From Bettongia penicillata ogilbyi (taxonomy: Eukaryota; Chordata; Mammalia; Diprotodontia; Potoroidae), in contig JAJHZJ010000531.1 of NCBI GenBank assembly GCA_023548195.1, forward strand, positions 6,249,900-6,313,899: a stretch of DNA of 64,000 bases. Direction: 5' to 3'. Made by a program: the position numbers and the translations under genes. Below are positions 21,425 through 33,670 of this stretch, one piece after another. How positions within the stretch are numbered: position 1 is the stretch's first letter; the number at the start of each line of letters is the position of its first letter. Below the pieces are notes generated by a model, which searched no databases, had not been told where the DNA came from, and saw only the letters and a list, made by a program, of their open reading frames with translations.

Positions 21425-22125
21425 TTTCCTAATTACAGGTAAAGATAGTTTTCAAAGTTCATTTTTATAAGATTTTGAGTTTCAGTTTTTTTTCTCCCAC
21501 CCTCCCCATGATGGCAAGCAATCTGATATCAGTTATACATATGCAATCATGTAAACATATTTCCACATTGGTCATGTGAAAAGAAACAGAACAAGAGGGA
21601 AAAGTCACAAAAAAAAAGATCATGAAATTAGTATGCTTTGATCTACATTCAGACTCCATGGTTCTTTTTCTGGATGTGGAGAGCATGTGGCTTTACTTTA
21701 TATCCTGCAATTTTGCCAAAGTTGTTATTTATTTCAAGTATCATATCATATCATCTGCAAAGAGTGATAGTTTTGTTTCCTTATTTCCTATCCTAATTCC
21801 TTCAGTTTCTTTTTCTTTTCTTATCTCTAAAGCTAACATTTCTAGTACAATATTGAATGATAGTGGTGATAATGGGCATCTTTGTTTCACCCTGACCTTA
21901 TTGGGAAAGCTTCTAGCTTATCCCCATTAAATATAATGCTTACTGATGGTTTCAGATAGATACTACTTATCATTTTAAAGAAAGCTCCATTTACTCCTAT
22001 ACTCTGATATTTTTAATAGGAATGAGTGCCGTATTTTGTCAAAAAGTTTTTTTTTTCTGCATCTATTAAGATAATCATATGATTTCTGTTGGTTAAAGCA
22101 AATGTTTTTAAAAGTGTATAAGACT
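21425..22125 (-). mobile_element. L1 3'UTR fused to an RT fragment (ORF2 internally deleted)
   Basis: 3'UTR at 21425-21688, then from about 21690 antisense RT, including the catalytic segment (FADDM) and [20 protein letters not shown]. The ORF2 part between RT and the C-terminus is missing. Homology ends at about 22125 inside the first RT motif (IILIDAEK). Confidence 0.65.
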
Positions 22126-22759
22126 GTTTTTGTGAGGGAAGTCTGAATTATCTAAATTACTATGACAATTCTCCAGTTTCCATTGTGTGTGACATTATCT
22201 CAGTCAAGGATTATTTGTTATCAGAGCTAAAACAACTGGTTCTTAAATTTCATTTTTGTGTCTTAGCAAAATAATTGTATGTCAAGGATGTGGATTACAG
22301 TGCCACAAGCAGTACCAAGATCAAGTACTAGATTGAAAAAAGACCTTCCTCTGAGTGAGATGTTTCTAATGATGCATTCTAGCAAACTTATGGGTATGGT
22401 TGACATGTGGAATTACACATGCTTCCTTAATGATGAAACTATTCTAAGTCCCTAAAATTAACACCATGTCTATCATTCACATAAGGTGCTAATTGTTGTG
22501 GCTGGTCTTGCCCAGAGTCACACAATCAGTGTGTATCTGAGATGAGTTATGAACCAGAGCTTCCTGGCTAGCTCTCTATGTACTGTTACATAAGTTAGTA
22601 AGATTTCTTTCAGTTCGAGTCAGGAGAAAGTTCTATGCATGTTTTCCTCATTCCTGTTTTTGCAATAACTACTTATACTAAAATGGAGAATGCATTATCT
22701 TTTTGCATTTCATCACTATTTCTGAGCTTATAAATGTCCATGAATATTTCATGAATATT
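22126..22759. other. Mostly unassigned
   Basis: A weak SINE-like box at about 22495-22580 ('cttgcccagagtcacacaatcag'); otherwise nothing. Confidence 0.4.
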
Positions 22760-23215
22760 CATTTTATAGAATCACAGATTCAAAGAACTGGGAGTTCAGA
22801 AGCCATTTAGGTCTAATCATAACTAAACAAATGTCTCCTCTCTAGTGTCACTGACAAGTGGTTATCCCCTCTCCTTAAAGACTTCTAGTGGAAGGTAACT
22901 CACTGTATTCTGAGGAAGACCATTTTACTTTTTGTATAGCTGTAATGGCTGTTAAGGTTTTTTCTCTTTTTTTAAACCTAAATTTGCTTCTCTGCAACTT
23001 ACATGCATTACTTTTAGCTCTGTCCTTAGCCCTCTTCCTTCTCAGGTCATGTGGAACAATTATAATTCCTCTTACACATGGCAGTCCTTTAAATACCTGA
23101 AGACAACGATTATGTCACTCCCAAGTCTCCCCTTTTCCAGGCTAAGTATTGCCAGTTACTTCAACTTACCCTTTTACAGTGTAGTGTTCAGTCCTCTCAT
23201 CATCCAGGACATCCA
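22760..23215 (-). mobile_element. CR1/L3 LINE 3' region
   Basis: On the plus strand 'atagaatcacagattcaaagaactggg' (3' end) runs to 'cctttaaatacctgaagacaacgattatgtcactcccaagtctcccctttt'; its complement encodes the EKRRL-GD-I-VFKYL-type end of CR1 ORF2. Confidence 0.6.
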
Positions 23216-23717
23216 TTTCTTTTTTTTTTAAACAATAATCTGAGTGTTAATGAAATAATTGTGAATATTGTCAAAACAACCACAACAGTATACAAGCAGT
23301 TTGAGAATGAGAAAGTAGTAGATGTTCAATAAGTAGCTATTAATGGTGACATTTAGGTCTCTTTGCTATGGTTTAGAAACATACAATGGAGTAAATACTC
23401 CAAGGAAATAGACTTCTACTGAATCCCGATTCCCTTCCAATCTATCACCATCTGCAAAATGATTTTTCCTTATTGTCATACTTCTAACTTTGCACAGAAA
23501 CCTTGCTCACAGACCAGGGCTAGTCCTGCTTCTCGTAAATGGATGTGGGGCTCAGGATCTTAGGAATTGATTAAGATGTCATCTAAATAGATCACTACAC
23601 TATGGACATTTTTTTTTGCATTTATATATCACTTTAATATTTACAAACTGTAAAAGTATTTCTGAAAGCCAGTTATTTGTTCTGAGTCATTCTGGGTGAC
23701 TCCATTTTTAAAACCTT
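23216..23717. other. Mostly unassigned
   Basis: A weak MIR-like end near 23625-23690; otherwise nothing. Confidence 0.4.
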
Positions 23718-26700
23718 GTTTTTATTTTTTTTTTTGGTATTATTTAATTTCTCTTTAATTAATTTAATTTCATCTAATTGTAAACAACAATTTTATAACA
23801 TTTGTTTTCAAAACTTTTGAGTTCTAAATTCTCTCCCTTCCTCCTTCCCCACCCTTCTCATTGAGAAGGCAAGCAATTCTATATGTTATATATGTGTAGT
23901 CATGCAAAACATCCATAATAGTCATGTTGTGAAAGCCTATTCCTCTACTCTCGTTTATCCTATTCTCTTTATTCTTTCACCTTGTCCTTCCTCAAAAGTG
24001 TTTTGCTTCTGATTACCCTTTCCCCCATTCTGCCCTCCCTTCTGTTACTCCCCCATTCTCTTATCTCCTTCTCCTGTTTTTCTGTAGGGCACCCTGTACC
24101 CCATTGCCTGTGTATCTTATTTCTCAGTTACATGTAAAAGCAATTTTTAACATTCATTTTTATAACTTTAAGTTCCAAATTTTCACCCTTCCTCCCTCCC
24201 TCCCAACCCTCATTGAGGAGGCAAGCAGTTCGATATAGATTATAAATATTTGTGTAGTAATGCAAAACACTTCTATAACAGTCATATTGTTTTCTTTTAC
24301 TCTGTCCCTCCTCAACAGTGTTTGCTTCTGATTACCCTCTCCCCCGATCTGCCTTCCCTTCTGTCAGCACTCCCCCCTTTTTAATCCATTCTCCCCTACT
24401 TTCCTATAGGGTAAGATAGATTTCTATACTCAGTTGAATGTGTATGTTATTCCCTCCTTAAGCGAATTCTGATGAGAGTTAGGTTCACTAACTCTTGCCT
24501 TCCACTGTAAAAGCTTTTTCTTGCCTCTTTTATGTGAGATGTTACCTCATTCTACCTCACCCTTTCTCCTTCTTCCAATACATTCTTCTCTTACCTCCTA
24601 ATTTTATTTTTTAGATTTCATCCCTTCTTATTCAACTCACCCTGTGCTCTCCATGTTCCTCCCAACTACCCTAATAATGAGAAAAGTCTCATGAGTTAAA
24701 AATATCAACTTTCCATGTAGGAATATAAACAGTTCAACTGTAGTAAGTCCCTTATGATTCTTATCTCCTATTTACCTTTTCATGCTTCACTTAAGTATCA
24801 TATTTGAGAGTCAAATTGTCTATTTAACTTTGGGCTTTTCTCAAGAATGCATCAAATTCCTCTATGTCATTGAATATCAATTTTTTCCCCATATGGATTA
24901 CACTGAGTTTTGTTGGGTAAGTGATTCTTGGTTTTAATCCTACCTTCTTTGACCTCTGCAATATCATATTCCAAGCCCTCCAATTCCTTAATTTAGAGGC
25001 TGCTAAATCTTGTGTTATCCTGATTGTCTTTCCACAATTCTCAAATTGTTTCTTTCTGGCTGCTTGCAATATTTTTCTCCTTGACTGTAAACTCTGAAAT
25101 TTGGCGGTAATATTCCTGGGAGTTTCTATTTGGGAGTTTCTATTTTCTATTAGATTTCTAATCTCTTTTAGGAGGAGATTTGTGAATTTTGTCAATTTCT
25201 ATTTTGCCCTCTGGTTCTAGAATATCAGGGCAGTTTTCCTTGATAATTTCTTGAAAGATGATGTCTAAGATCTGCTTTTGATCATGGTCTTCAGGTAGTT
25301 CAATAATTTTCAAATTGTTTCTACTGAATCTATTTTCCATGTCAGTTGTTTTTCCATTGAGATATTTCACATTGTCTTCTTTTTTTTTTTCATTCTTTTG
25401 GTTCTGTTTTATAATTTCTCTATTTCTCAGAGTCATTAGCTTCCATTTGCTTCATTGTAATTATTAAGGAATTACTTTCTTCAGTGAGCTTTTGGACCTC
25501 CTTTTCCACCTGGCCAATTCTGCTTTTTAAGGCATTCTTTTCCTCACAATTAGCTTTTTGGACCTCTTTTGCCATTTGGGTGAGTCTTTTTTTAAGGTAT
25601 TATTTTCTTTAGTATTTTGGAGTCTCTTTTATGAAGCTGTTGACTCATTTTTCATAATTTTCTTGCATCACTCTCATTTCTCTTCCCACTTTTCCCTCTG
25701 CTTCTCTAACTTGATTTGCAAAATCCTTTTTGAGTTCTTCCAGGACCTGAGATTCATTCATATTTTTCTTGAAGCCTTTGAATGTAGGAGTTTTGACTTT
25801 GTTGTCTCCTTCTGGGTGTATGTTTTGATCTTTTTTGTCACCAAAGTAAGTTTCTATAGTCTGAGATTTTTCCATTGTTTGTTCAGTTTCTCAGTGTTTT
25901 TCTTGACTTTTTAACTCTTTGTTAAAGCAGAGCTCTGTCTCCAGTGTGGAGGGCATACTGTCCCAAGTTTCAGGGGTTTTGTGCAGCTGTTTTCAGAGAT
26001 ATTACTAGGGACCTGTAAGTTTTTAGTTCTTCCAAGGTGGTATGATCCAGGGAGAAGTGTTTACTTCTCTCCTGGCCTGTGTTCTGGTCTGTGAGTGACC
26101 ACAAACACTCTTTTCTGCCCTACAACTGTGGGGAGGGTTCCCTTTCCACTACTGCCACTGGCTTTGCTAAACCAGTATTCCTCCTTGCCCCAGGACCACC
26201 ACCCAGAACTGCGACCCAGATCCAAGTATGGGCAAAGCAACAGAATCCCACCTCAGTGCTAGCAAAGAGATCCCTGTACTCTCCTTCCGACCAGTTGTTT
26301 GATACCCTTACCATCTGAGGGCTGAGAACTCTGGAAAAAGCCACTGCCACCACAGCCACCAAGGCCACTGCCACCACCATTGTCTCTGCTGATTTAGTCA
26401 CTCTCCAGATCCGTTCCTGGTTTGCTGGTGCCAGGGCTGGACTGTACTTCTCTCTTATCCAGATCCCACAGCCCCTTCCCATTGATCTTCTAAGTTTTCT
26501 TTGGTGTTTGTGGGTTGAGAAGTCTGGAAACTGCCAGAGCTGCTGGTTACTCAGTCCTCTGAGGCCTGCTCTGTGTCTTCTGGGGCCAAGTCTATGCTGA
26601 GGCAGCCTGCACTGGACTGTGATCCTCTCTCAGTCTGGTGTAACAAACCTTTCCTTTCTACCCTCCAGGTTGTCTTGGGCTGGATATTTGTTTCACTCTG

Positions 26701-26813
26701 TCTTTTTGTGGATTGCACTACTCTAAAATTTGTTTAGAGTCATTTTACAGGTATTTGGAGGGGTTTGGGGGAGAGCTCTAGCGAAACCCTGCTGTTACTC
26801 TGCCATTTTGGCT
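23718..26813 (-). mobile_element. HAL1 retrotransposon, full length but decayed
   Basis: The 3' end lies in a T-rich run at about 23720. The 3'UTR carries two similar modules (about 23820-24120 and 24150-24440). ORF1 is broken into frames at 24824-25195 (ITYPTKLSVI), 25158-25436 (NLKIIELPEDHDQ) and 25645-25875 (EELKKDFANQVREAE; start MEKSQTIETYFGDKK). The 5'UTR ends TACTCTGCCATTTTGGCT at about 26813. I see no clear target-site duplication. Confidence 0.75.
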
Positions 26814-26894
26814 CAGATCCTCTTCTAAACACTTCTAAACAAGGTCCAGCTTGACCTTTATGGGGTAGATAGAGATAGGCGGGTAGACAGAGCA

Positions 26895-27140
26895 TTTATT
26901 AGGGACTTACTATATGCCAGGCACTGTTCTAAATGTTAGGAATATGCGTTCAAGCAAAAAGAAAGTCCCTACCCTCAAGAAGCTTACATTCTAATGAGGG
27001 AAGAAAACATATGAGAGGGAGTTTGAAGGGAGGAGGGGAAATACCTAGTCAGCGGCAAGATGGAAGAGTCTGGAGCCTCAGAAGTGGAGCCAGGAAAGAA
27101 GTGAGCCTGGGCACTTCCTTAAAAGCAAGCATTTCTGTAT
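26895..27140 (+). repeat. Ancient interspersed repeat copy
   Basis: 'catttattagggacttactatatgccaggcactgttc' and 'ccctcaagaagcttacattctaatgaggg'. Confidence 0.5.
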
Positions 27141-27149
27141 TTACAATGG

Positions 27150-27540
27150 TGTGTTAATACACAATATTCCAGACGTAGTCCGACCAGGACAAACTCTAGT
27201 AGGATTACTATCTCTTTTATTCTGGGCCCTTGATGCAGCCTAGGATGCAGCTTTTTTTTTTTTAGCTGCCATACGACTCCGTTGACAAACCACTAAAACC
27301 TGAGTCTTTTATTTCCCCATAAAAACAGTTGTCTAGCCACAGCTTCCTAATCTTGTTATTCAGTCATGTTGGAATTAAGTGTACTATCACTTAGTCCACT
27401 TTTCTCCAGGATGTTTAAAAAAATAGCATGAGAGACTTTTGTAAGCTTTAGCAAAATCTAGATATATCACATCTATAGCATTCCACTGAACCCTATAGTA
27501 AGAAAGGAACTGTTCTTTTTCAACTTTTCTAAACTCTGAA
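27150..27540 (-). mobile_element. CR1/L3 LINE fragment
   Basis: Plus view: 'ccagacgtagtccgaccagg', 'agctgccatacgactccgttgac', 'acagttgtctagcca' and 'aaatctagatatatcacatctatagcatt'. The order fits antisense CR1/L3. Confidence 0.5.
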
Positions 27541-27544
27541 TTTA

Positions 27545-27700
27545 ATAAATACCAAATAAAAATGAGCATTTCTGTATACAAAGTAGAACAGAAAAACATG
27601 GAACTGTGAATCTCTATTACATAGAGTTTTTCTTTTTAAGTATATGACAAATTAAATATGTAACTTTCAAAGAAGTACTGCTTATGTTTCCTTCTGTTCT
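27545..27700 (+). repeat. Unclassified repeat, copy 1
   Basis: 'accaaataaaaatgagcatttctgtatacaaagtagaacag..' aligns with 41488-41640. Confidence 0.4.
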
Positions 27701-27989
27701 CTTCTATGCACTTTTAAAAATATTCCTTAATCTTTTATTTCTTTTCCTCCACTATTTTGGGGAGGGGTGGGAGGAAGGAACCAATGCCATCATTACACTA
27801 TCTTTCCCTCCCACCTCTCCCCCAAAACTTTCCTGATGATATTTTTTATCAAGCGAAACTAATGTACACATTAGCCATGTCTAAAAAGGTGGGTGCTGAC
27901 CTGCATCTTGAATTAATCACCTCTCTCTTGAGAGATGGGTAATCTGTTTCATCTTTAGTCATTTACAAGGATAGCTGTCTATTTAATTG

Positions 27990-28262
27990 ATCAGAGAATC
28001 CTTAAATTGATGTGATTTATTTTGGACCTTAGTGATCATTCCTCCCCTTTATAAATAAAAACCATCCTTTTAAAGATACTGTCTAGAATTTGACCAGAAA
28101 TTGAGTCCAGCTAACTACCTTATTATTTGAAGAATCTGTCCTCTAGTTTGTTTTTGGTTTTGTTTTTTTGAGGATTGGGACAACAGTATCCTATTTGTAG
28201 TCCTGTGATCTCTCTCATGTTCTTCATGACCTTTCAAGGATCGCTGACAGTGGCCAACCAGT
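27990..28262 (-). mobile_element. CR1/L3 LINE fragment, continuation
   Basis: 'ttgtttttttgaggattgggac' and 'ctttcaaggatcgctgacagtggcc' continue the antisense CR1 started at 27150 after a 450-base interruption. Confidence 0.4.
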
Positions 28263-28870
28263 TGAATCAGTCAAGAAGCACTAACTATGTGCTACATAGT
28301 GTATTAAACAATGTAGACACAAAGAATGGTCGAACAGTCCCTGTCCTCAAGGTTCTTACAAGGTTCTAAATGGGGGAGATAACACACAAACTAGTATGCA
28401 CAAATAAGTTATAAACAATATAAATTGGAGATGCTTGAAGAGGAAAGGTACTGCTAAAGACAAGTGGTTCTTGCTAATGGGGATACTTTCCCTTTGAGAT
28501 CATCTCCTATGTAACCTGTATGTATCTTGTTAGCAGGACCAAGACATCTGGAAAGACTTCTTGTAGAAAATGGGACATGAAGTTGAGTTCTGAAAGGAAG
28601 CTAGGGAAATCAGGAGTCAGATGTGAGAAGGTAAAGAATTCTAGGCATGTAGGAATACCTATGAAAATTCCGAGATTCAGGAGATGTAGTATCTTAATCA
28701 AGGAACAACAAGGAACACAAAGTCACCAGTTCACAGTGGTTCACACATGGAGCACACGCAATACATAGAATAAGACTTAAAAAGCCTGAAACAATATAAG
28801 GGAACAAGTCATAATGGGATTTAAAAGCAAAACAGAGGATTTTATATTTAATCCTGAACTGACTGAACAA
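28262..28870 (+). repeat. Ancient interspersed repeat copy
   Basis: 'agcactaactatgtgctacatag', 'cctgtcctcaaggttcttac' and, at the end, 'gattttatatttaatcctgaact', aligned in order with the 45370 copy. Confidence 0.45.
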
Positions 28871-28899
28871 TTACAGGTTGTTTTTGTATCCTAATATAC

Positions 28900-29075
28900 A
28901 GCTTCTCTATATGAGTGACCACACACTAGTTGGATCACCGCAAGCAAGTCATATAGTGTCTTGGAATCTCAGCTTCTTCATTTATAAAATGAAAATATTT
29001 TCACTACTTAACCTCACATGGTAACTGTGGAAAAAGGATTTTTATAACACTTAAAACCCTCATATAAATTGAGAT
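28900..29075 (+). repeat. MIR fragment
   Basis: 'gcaagtcatatagtgtcttggaatctcagcttcttcatttataaaatgaaaat' matches the MIR middle. Confidence 0.5.
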
Positions 29076-29434
29076 GATTATTGAACTTGCCAAGGTGTGC
29101 TTTTGTTATTTTATTTTCTCATTTATCTTGGTTTTCAACTATTCTAGTGATTTTTCTTCTCCTTTCCAGTCAAAAGATCATTCTCTTTGGTAGAAAAAAA
29201 GCAGAAGCAAATCAGAGGTGTTGATAATTTTCTTTCCTTTCTTTCATTCATTATCATTATCCTAACCTCCCTGATTCCCTTGTTAGATATTGTTGCCTGT
29301 GAGTTACTACTATTATTTTTTCTTCCCTTTGTGGAAACTACCACTCTCTGTGGTCTCTCTCAGCAGATGTATGCAGACAATTTTCTTCCTCCTCCCTTTT
29401 CAGTTTTAATAGCTCATGTTCATATCTGCAAAAC

Positions 29435-29580
29435 TCCAGCTTATCGAATTTGTAGATGAAATGAAGATGGTTAGCATAACTAATATGGTGACTGAGAAAG
29501 GTACTCGAGATACAAACTATATTGAAAGGCTAGAACAATGGACTGAATCTAATAAGTCGGATGCCTGGATTCAAAAATAA
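29435..29580 (+). mobile_element. CR1/L3 LINE RT fragment
   Basis: 'aatttgtagatgaaatgaagatgg' and 'ggctagaacaatggactgaatctaataag' follow the sequence just past the CR1 FADDTK box. Confidence 0.45.
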
Positions 29581-29689
29581 ATTTCACAGATATAAGATGG
29601 GGAGGCATGACTCCACAACTATTTGTCAGAAAAGATAAACAAATATAAAGCTTTTAGTTGACAAAAAAAGACTTTCTCATAGTTTCTCC

Positions 29690-29875
29690 CATTCATTATA
29701 ATTCTTCTATACCACGTGACCAATGTGAAAATATGTTTACTAGGAATGTATATGTAGAGCCTATATCAGATTGCATGCCACCTTGGAGAGAGTGAAGGGA
29801 AGGAAGGGAAGAAAATTTAGAACTTATAGAAGTGAATGTTAAAAATCAAAAATAAATTAACTTTTAAAAAATAAA
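29690..29875 (+). mobile_element. L1-type 3' end with A-rich tail
   Basis: Contains 'tatatcagattgcatgcc', a purine-rich gaaggga block, 'aatgttaaaaatcaaaaat' and an A-rich end, the sense version of the 3' modules seen elsewhere. Confidence 0.5.
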
Positions 29876-29929
29876 TGCTTGTTCCCTTCTCATAACTGTT
29901 TCTTCACTCCTCTCTTTCCTTCTAAGCTA

Positions 29930-30050
29930 TCATTCATTCACAAACACTTGTTTAACACCATTTGTGCAGATCACAGTACCAGATCTAGGGGAAATATAAA
30001 ATTCAAATAAGATAGAGTCCTGTCCCCATTAAAATTTCTTGAGGTAGGAA
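29930..30050 (+). repeat. Ancient interspersed repeat fragment
   Basis: 'cattcacaaacacttgtttaacacc' with 'gagtcctgtccccat'; weak but in order. Confidence 0.3.
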
Positions 30051-30354
30051 CTGATCTCAGCATCACAGGTTTAGGCTTTGCTGCATAGTTGGAGAAGTGA
30101 AGCTTACAATCTTGTAGGAAGATAAGAACCAAACCATATTTTTCCTCAACCCTCTAGTTCCTAATTGTCCATAATCTAAAATCGTTATACATTAAAATAA
30201 TTTTCTGGCATTTCTTGAATAAAATGCTAATGAATTTTTTAAAAAAATTTATGTGCAGCTGTTCTTACCTTTGGTTCAATTTCTTTTCTGAGGACAAAAA
30301 GTACTCTTTATGGCTTAGGAGAAGATCAGTTATCTTAGAATTTTTTTGAAAAAT

Positions 30355-30945
30355 ATTTTGTTTAAGGCAGTTTTCAGATGAAAAACTTAAAGCCATCTAT
30401 AGTCATATGAGAAAATGTTCTAAGTCACTATTGATTAGAGAAATGCAAATCAAAGAAACTGAGGTATCACTTCACACCTATCAGATTGGCTAACATGACA
30501 AAACAGGAAAATGATAAATGTTGAAGATGTGGGAAAATTGGAACACTAATTCACTATTGATGGAGTTGTGAACTGATCCAACTGTTCTGGAGAGTGATTT
30601 GGAACTATGCCCAAAGGGCTATAAAATTGTGCATAATATCCCTTGACCCAGCAATACCACTTCTAAGTCTGTATCCCAAAGATGTAAAAATGGGGAAAGG
30701 ACCCATATGCACAAAAATATTTATAACAGCTCTTTTAGTGGTGGCCAAGAATTGGAAATTGAGGGGATGCTCATCAGTTGGGGAATGGCTGAAGAAGTTA
30801 TGGTATATGAATGTAATGCAATACTATTGTTCTATGAGAAATGATGAGCAGATGGACTTCAGAAAAACCTGGAAAGACTTCTACATGAACTGATGCTGAG
30901 TGAAGTGAGAAGAACCAGAAGACAATGCACACAGTATCAACAACA
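30355..30945 (+). mobile_element. L1 ORF2 C-terminal fragment
   Basis: The frame at 30594-30893 carries ISLDPAIPLLSLYPKD, TKIFITALLVVAKNWKL and FRKTWKDFYMN, the C-terminal region shared with other L1s. The nucleotide stretch before it (aaatgcaaatcaaagaaact...) is also standard L1. The end 'agtatcaacaacactgtg' stops short of the 3'UTR. Confidence 0.75.
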
Positions 30946-31204
30946 CTGTGCTTGGCACATAGCAACTGCTCACTGACTAACTTTCATCTTTGATGAAAGG
31001 ATGTTGTAAAATCTTCAACACAAAATAAACTTATAACACATATCACAAATACCTTTTGCAGAGGAAGAGAGTGAAAAAGGCAGACAAATTCCATCTGATA
31101 TCTTTCTGATATACTGAATCACTTGCTTCTTTGATTTTTTTTGGTCCTGTCTCTGCATCTGAAACTCTGGCTACTCATTTCCTGGTTCTGACCAAAAGGC
31201 AGAA

Positions 31205-31345
31205 GGGAAATGGGAAGAATCATAGACTCAAAGAATCTCAAGTTGGCAGTGACCTGAGAGTTCATTTTGCCAACTCGCAGCTAAATAAACATCCCCTCTA
31301 AAGATCTCTGGGGAAGGTCAACCACAGGTGTTGTTGAGAAATAAG
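31205..31345 (-). mobile_element. CR1/L3 3' fragment
   Basis: 'aatcatagactcaaagaatctcaagttggcagtgacc' is the CR1/L3 3' module also seen at 22765. Confidence 0.45.
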
Positions 31346-31494
31346 ATTTGTTTATGAGCCATGAAATTGGATAAGTCTGTCAGGTGTAGTGTTTAACAAA
31401 ATAAAAGGACAAGATTAGAGTTTTAATTGAGTTCATATGAAATAAGGAAGAATCTGAGGTAAGGTCCATCAATTCCTCCACACTTGTTTTGTTC

Positions 31495-32075
31495 CTCAGT
31501 GATCCTCCTAAAGCACAGGTCTGACCATGTCACACACTGAACTGTGTCCCACCCCAACAAACAGTGGTACCTCCGCATTACTTCCAGGATTAGCCCTCTG
31601 GTGTTCAAAGCTCTTTATAACCTACCTCTCCCAACCTTTCCTGATATTTACACTTTACACTACACGCATTTCACTACACGCATTTCCCTCTACCTCCCAC
31701 TCCTCTGAGATCCAATGACCCAACTCCCTGCTACACCTCCAATAAGGCACTGTAGCATTTTCCTTTGCTCTACTCCATGCCAGGAATTCTTTCCCTCCTC
31801 ATCTTTGCTTTCTGGGTTCTCTATCTTCCTCCAAGTCTCAGCTAAAATCCCATTTTGTATAAAAAGCTTTTCCTGACCCTCCTTTCTAGTGCCTTCCCTC
31901 TGTTGACATCTTCAATTTATCCCCTGTTAGCTTTTTGTATATAACTGTTTGCAAGTTGTCTCCCCCATTAGACTATGAGCTCCTTGGAGACAGAGACTGT
32001 CTTTTGCTTTTCTTTGTATCCCAGTACTTAGCGCAGTACCTGGTGTACAGTAGGTGTTTCACTGACTGACTCCTC
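31495..32075 (+). mobile_element. L2 LINE 3' region
   Basis: A long, nearly continuous L2 3' end: 'ctgaccatgtcacacactgaact', 'caaagctctttataacctacc', 'gccaggaattctttccctcc', 'tagactatgagctccttggagacagagactgtc', 'gtatcccagtacttagcgcagtacctgg'. Confidence 0.75.
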
Positions 32076-32968
32076 TAGCCACCTGAGCTAATTCCCTTGA
32101 TTTTTAAAACAGACACAGCAAAACAAATGCAATCTTATGCTTACAAGCTTTCACCTCTTGAAATCTCCCTTGGAGGCTTAAGTTTGATATCATTGTGACC
32201 ACACTGCTACTCCATATATCTGAAAAGGTCACAATACCTTCCTCTCTGTAAATCTCCTTTTCCTTAAGAGATCCTTAAAACTCTGACTGTAGAGGGATAC
32301 TCTCTTCTACCCAGTCCTGATCCCGGGTTAGCTTCCTCTCCTTCCATTTTCCCATTCTGGGAAGGAATGCAACTCTGAAGGTATTTAGCAATTTAGGGCC
32401 CCTTTCCAGACAACCAGTCCAGACCTTGCCAGAAGGAATGTCATATTTCTATGATACTATCCATCTGATGTCATCAGTTCCTGATAACAGACTTTCTCTG
32501 AGAATGCCCATGGAATATCCTCCAGTTCTGGGAATCTGACCTCTCCCAGAGCATACTTCAAGACTAATATTTGACCAGAAAGTGATGTGGCAAATATGAT
32601 GAATCCATTATCACAAGATAGGCCAGCAGAGTAAGTCATACTAGATAACAACACTGCAATAATCAGAGTAATTGGGAAACACCTAACTGAGAGTGATATG
32701 GAATTTCCTATAAGTAAGACTAAGTTGATTTGATGTGGCCATGGTTAGAGAGAGATACACATTCCCAAATATACTTCCCTGAGCTTCAAAATGTTACCTT
32801 TCAGTATATTCATTTACCTACATACCCAAGTGTTACTTTATTCAAAGTAAACCTATAAGATTAATCAAGGAACAGGTGCTTCTAGGGTCAGCCCTAAAAA
32901 GTCATATTGCATGGGCATCTAGTGGGTCCCCAGAGATAACACTTTTAATAAAGCCAATCCCTATTGGG
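32076..32968. other. Unassigned sequence
   Basis: The frame at 32457-32654 (-) is 65 codons with protein-like composition but no motif I know. Confidence 0.4.
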
Positions 32969-33209
32969 GCAGGTAGCTGGTGCAGTTAGAGTGATAAGCC
33001 TAGAGTTGAAGAAGATTCATCTTCCTGAGTTCAAATCTGGTCTCAGACACTTCCTTAGGTGTATGATGCTGGGCAAGTCCTATTTGTCTCAGTTTCCTCA
33101 TCTGTAAAATAAGCTGGAGAAGAAATGACAAGCCACTCCAGTATCTTTGCCAAGAAAACCTCAAATGGGATCACAAAGACTCAGACACACTGAAAACAAC
33201 TGAACAAAA
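32969..33209 (+). mobile_element. tRNA-headed CORE-SINE
   Basis: 'ggcaggtagctggtgcagttagagtgat' head, 'gttcaaatctggtctcagacac', 'gggatcacaaagactcagacac', ending 'aacaactgaacaa'. Confidence 0.75.
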
Positions 33210-33635
33210 TCCTTATTAGTAGTTTTACATTGTATACAGTGTAGGTTACTCACCAATATCAACTGTAGGGGCATGTATTTTTATTCATACTGTCCAAATA
33301 TAAATGAAGTTGACCTCTACAAATGCTTAAGCTTACTTACTGAAGGTTTTTTTAAAATAGATTTAAATAAATAACATGATAATAATGTGCCATATCCTAC
33401 TTGCACAACATCATTGAGTCTAATGGGTTCCATTCATCTTTGTCTCATTCTAAAATTTCCTTCTTTGCTATGACCTCAAAATTGTCAGAATTTGTATATC
33501 TTTAGGGATGCCTTGGTTATACTTGAAAGTGCTGAATACAACTTAGAAAATCTGTGATTCCTTTAGTTAAAATACTTTACACATTTTTCATCAGATTTAA
33601 CTAATCATTCTTTTTTTTTCTTCCTATCTAACTGT
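33210..33635. other. No gene or clear repeat seen
   Basis: AT-rich flank of the PNP retrocopy. Confidence 0.5.
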
Positions 33636-33670
33636 TGTGGTTTGTTTTGTTTTGTTTTGTTTTTTAATTT
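33636..33670 (-). repeat. Poly(A)-derived (CAAAA)n tail of the PNP retrocopy
   Basis: Plus strand TTTGTTTTGTTTTGTTTTGTT..., placed right after 'gaaattaaaa' on the minus strand, which looks like a decayed polyadenylation signal. Confidence 0.7.

Noticed and set aside
26079..26482. Two opposed frames with ordinary-looking composition
   Set aside because: Both are in the 5'UTR of the HAL1 at 23.7-26.8 kb.
31423..31718. Opposed short frames with protein-like composition
   Set aside because: They overlap the well-preserved L2 3' region, which is non-coding.
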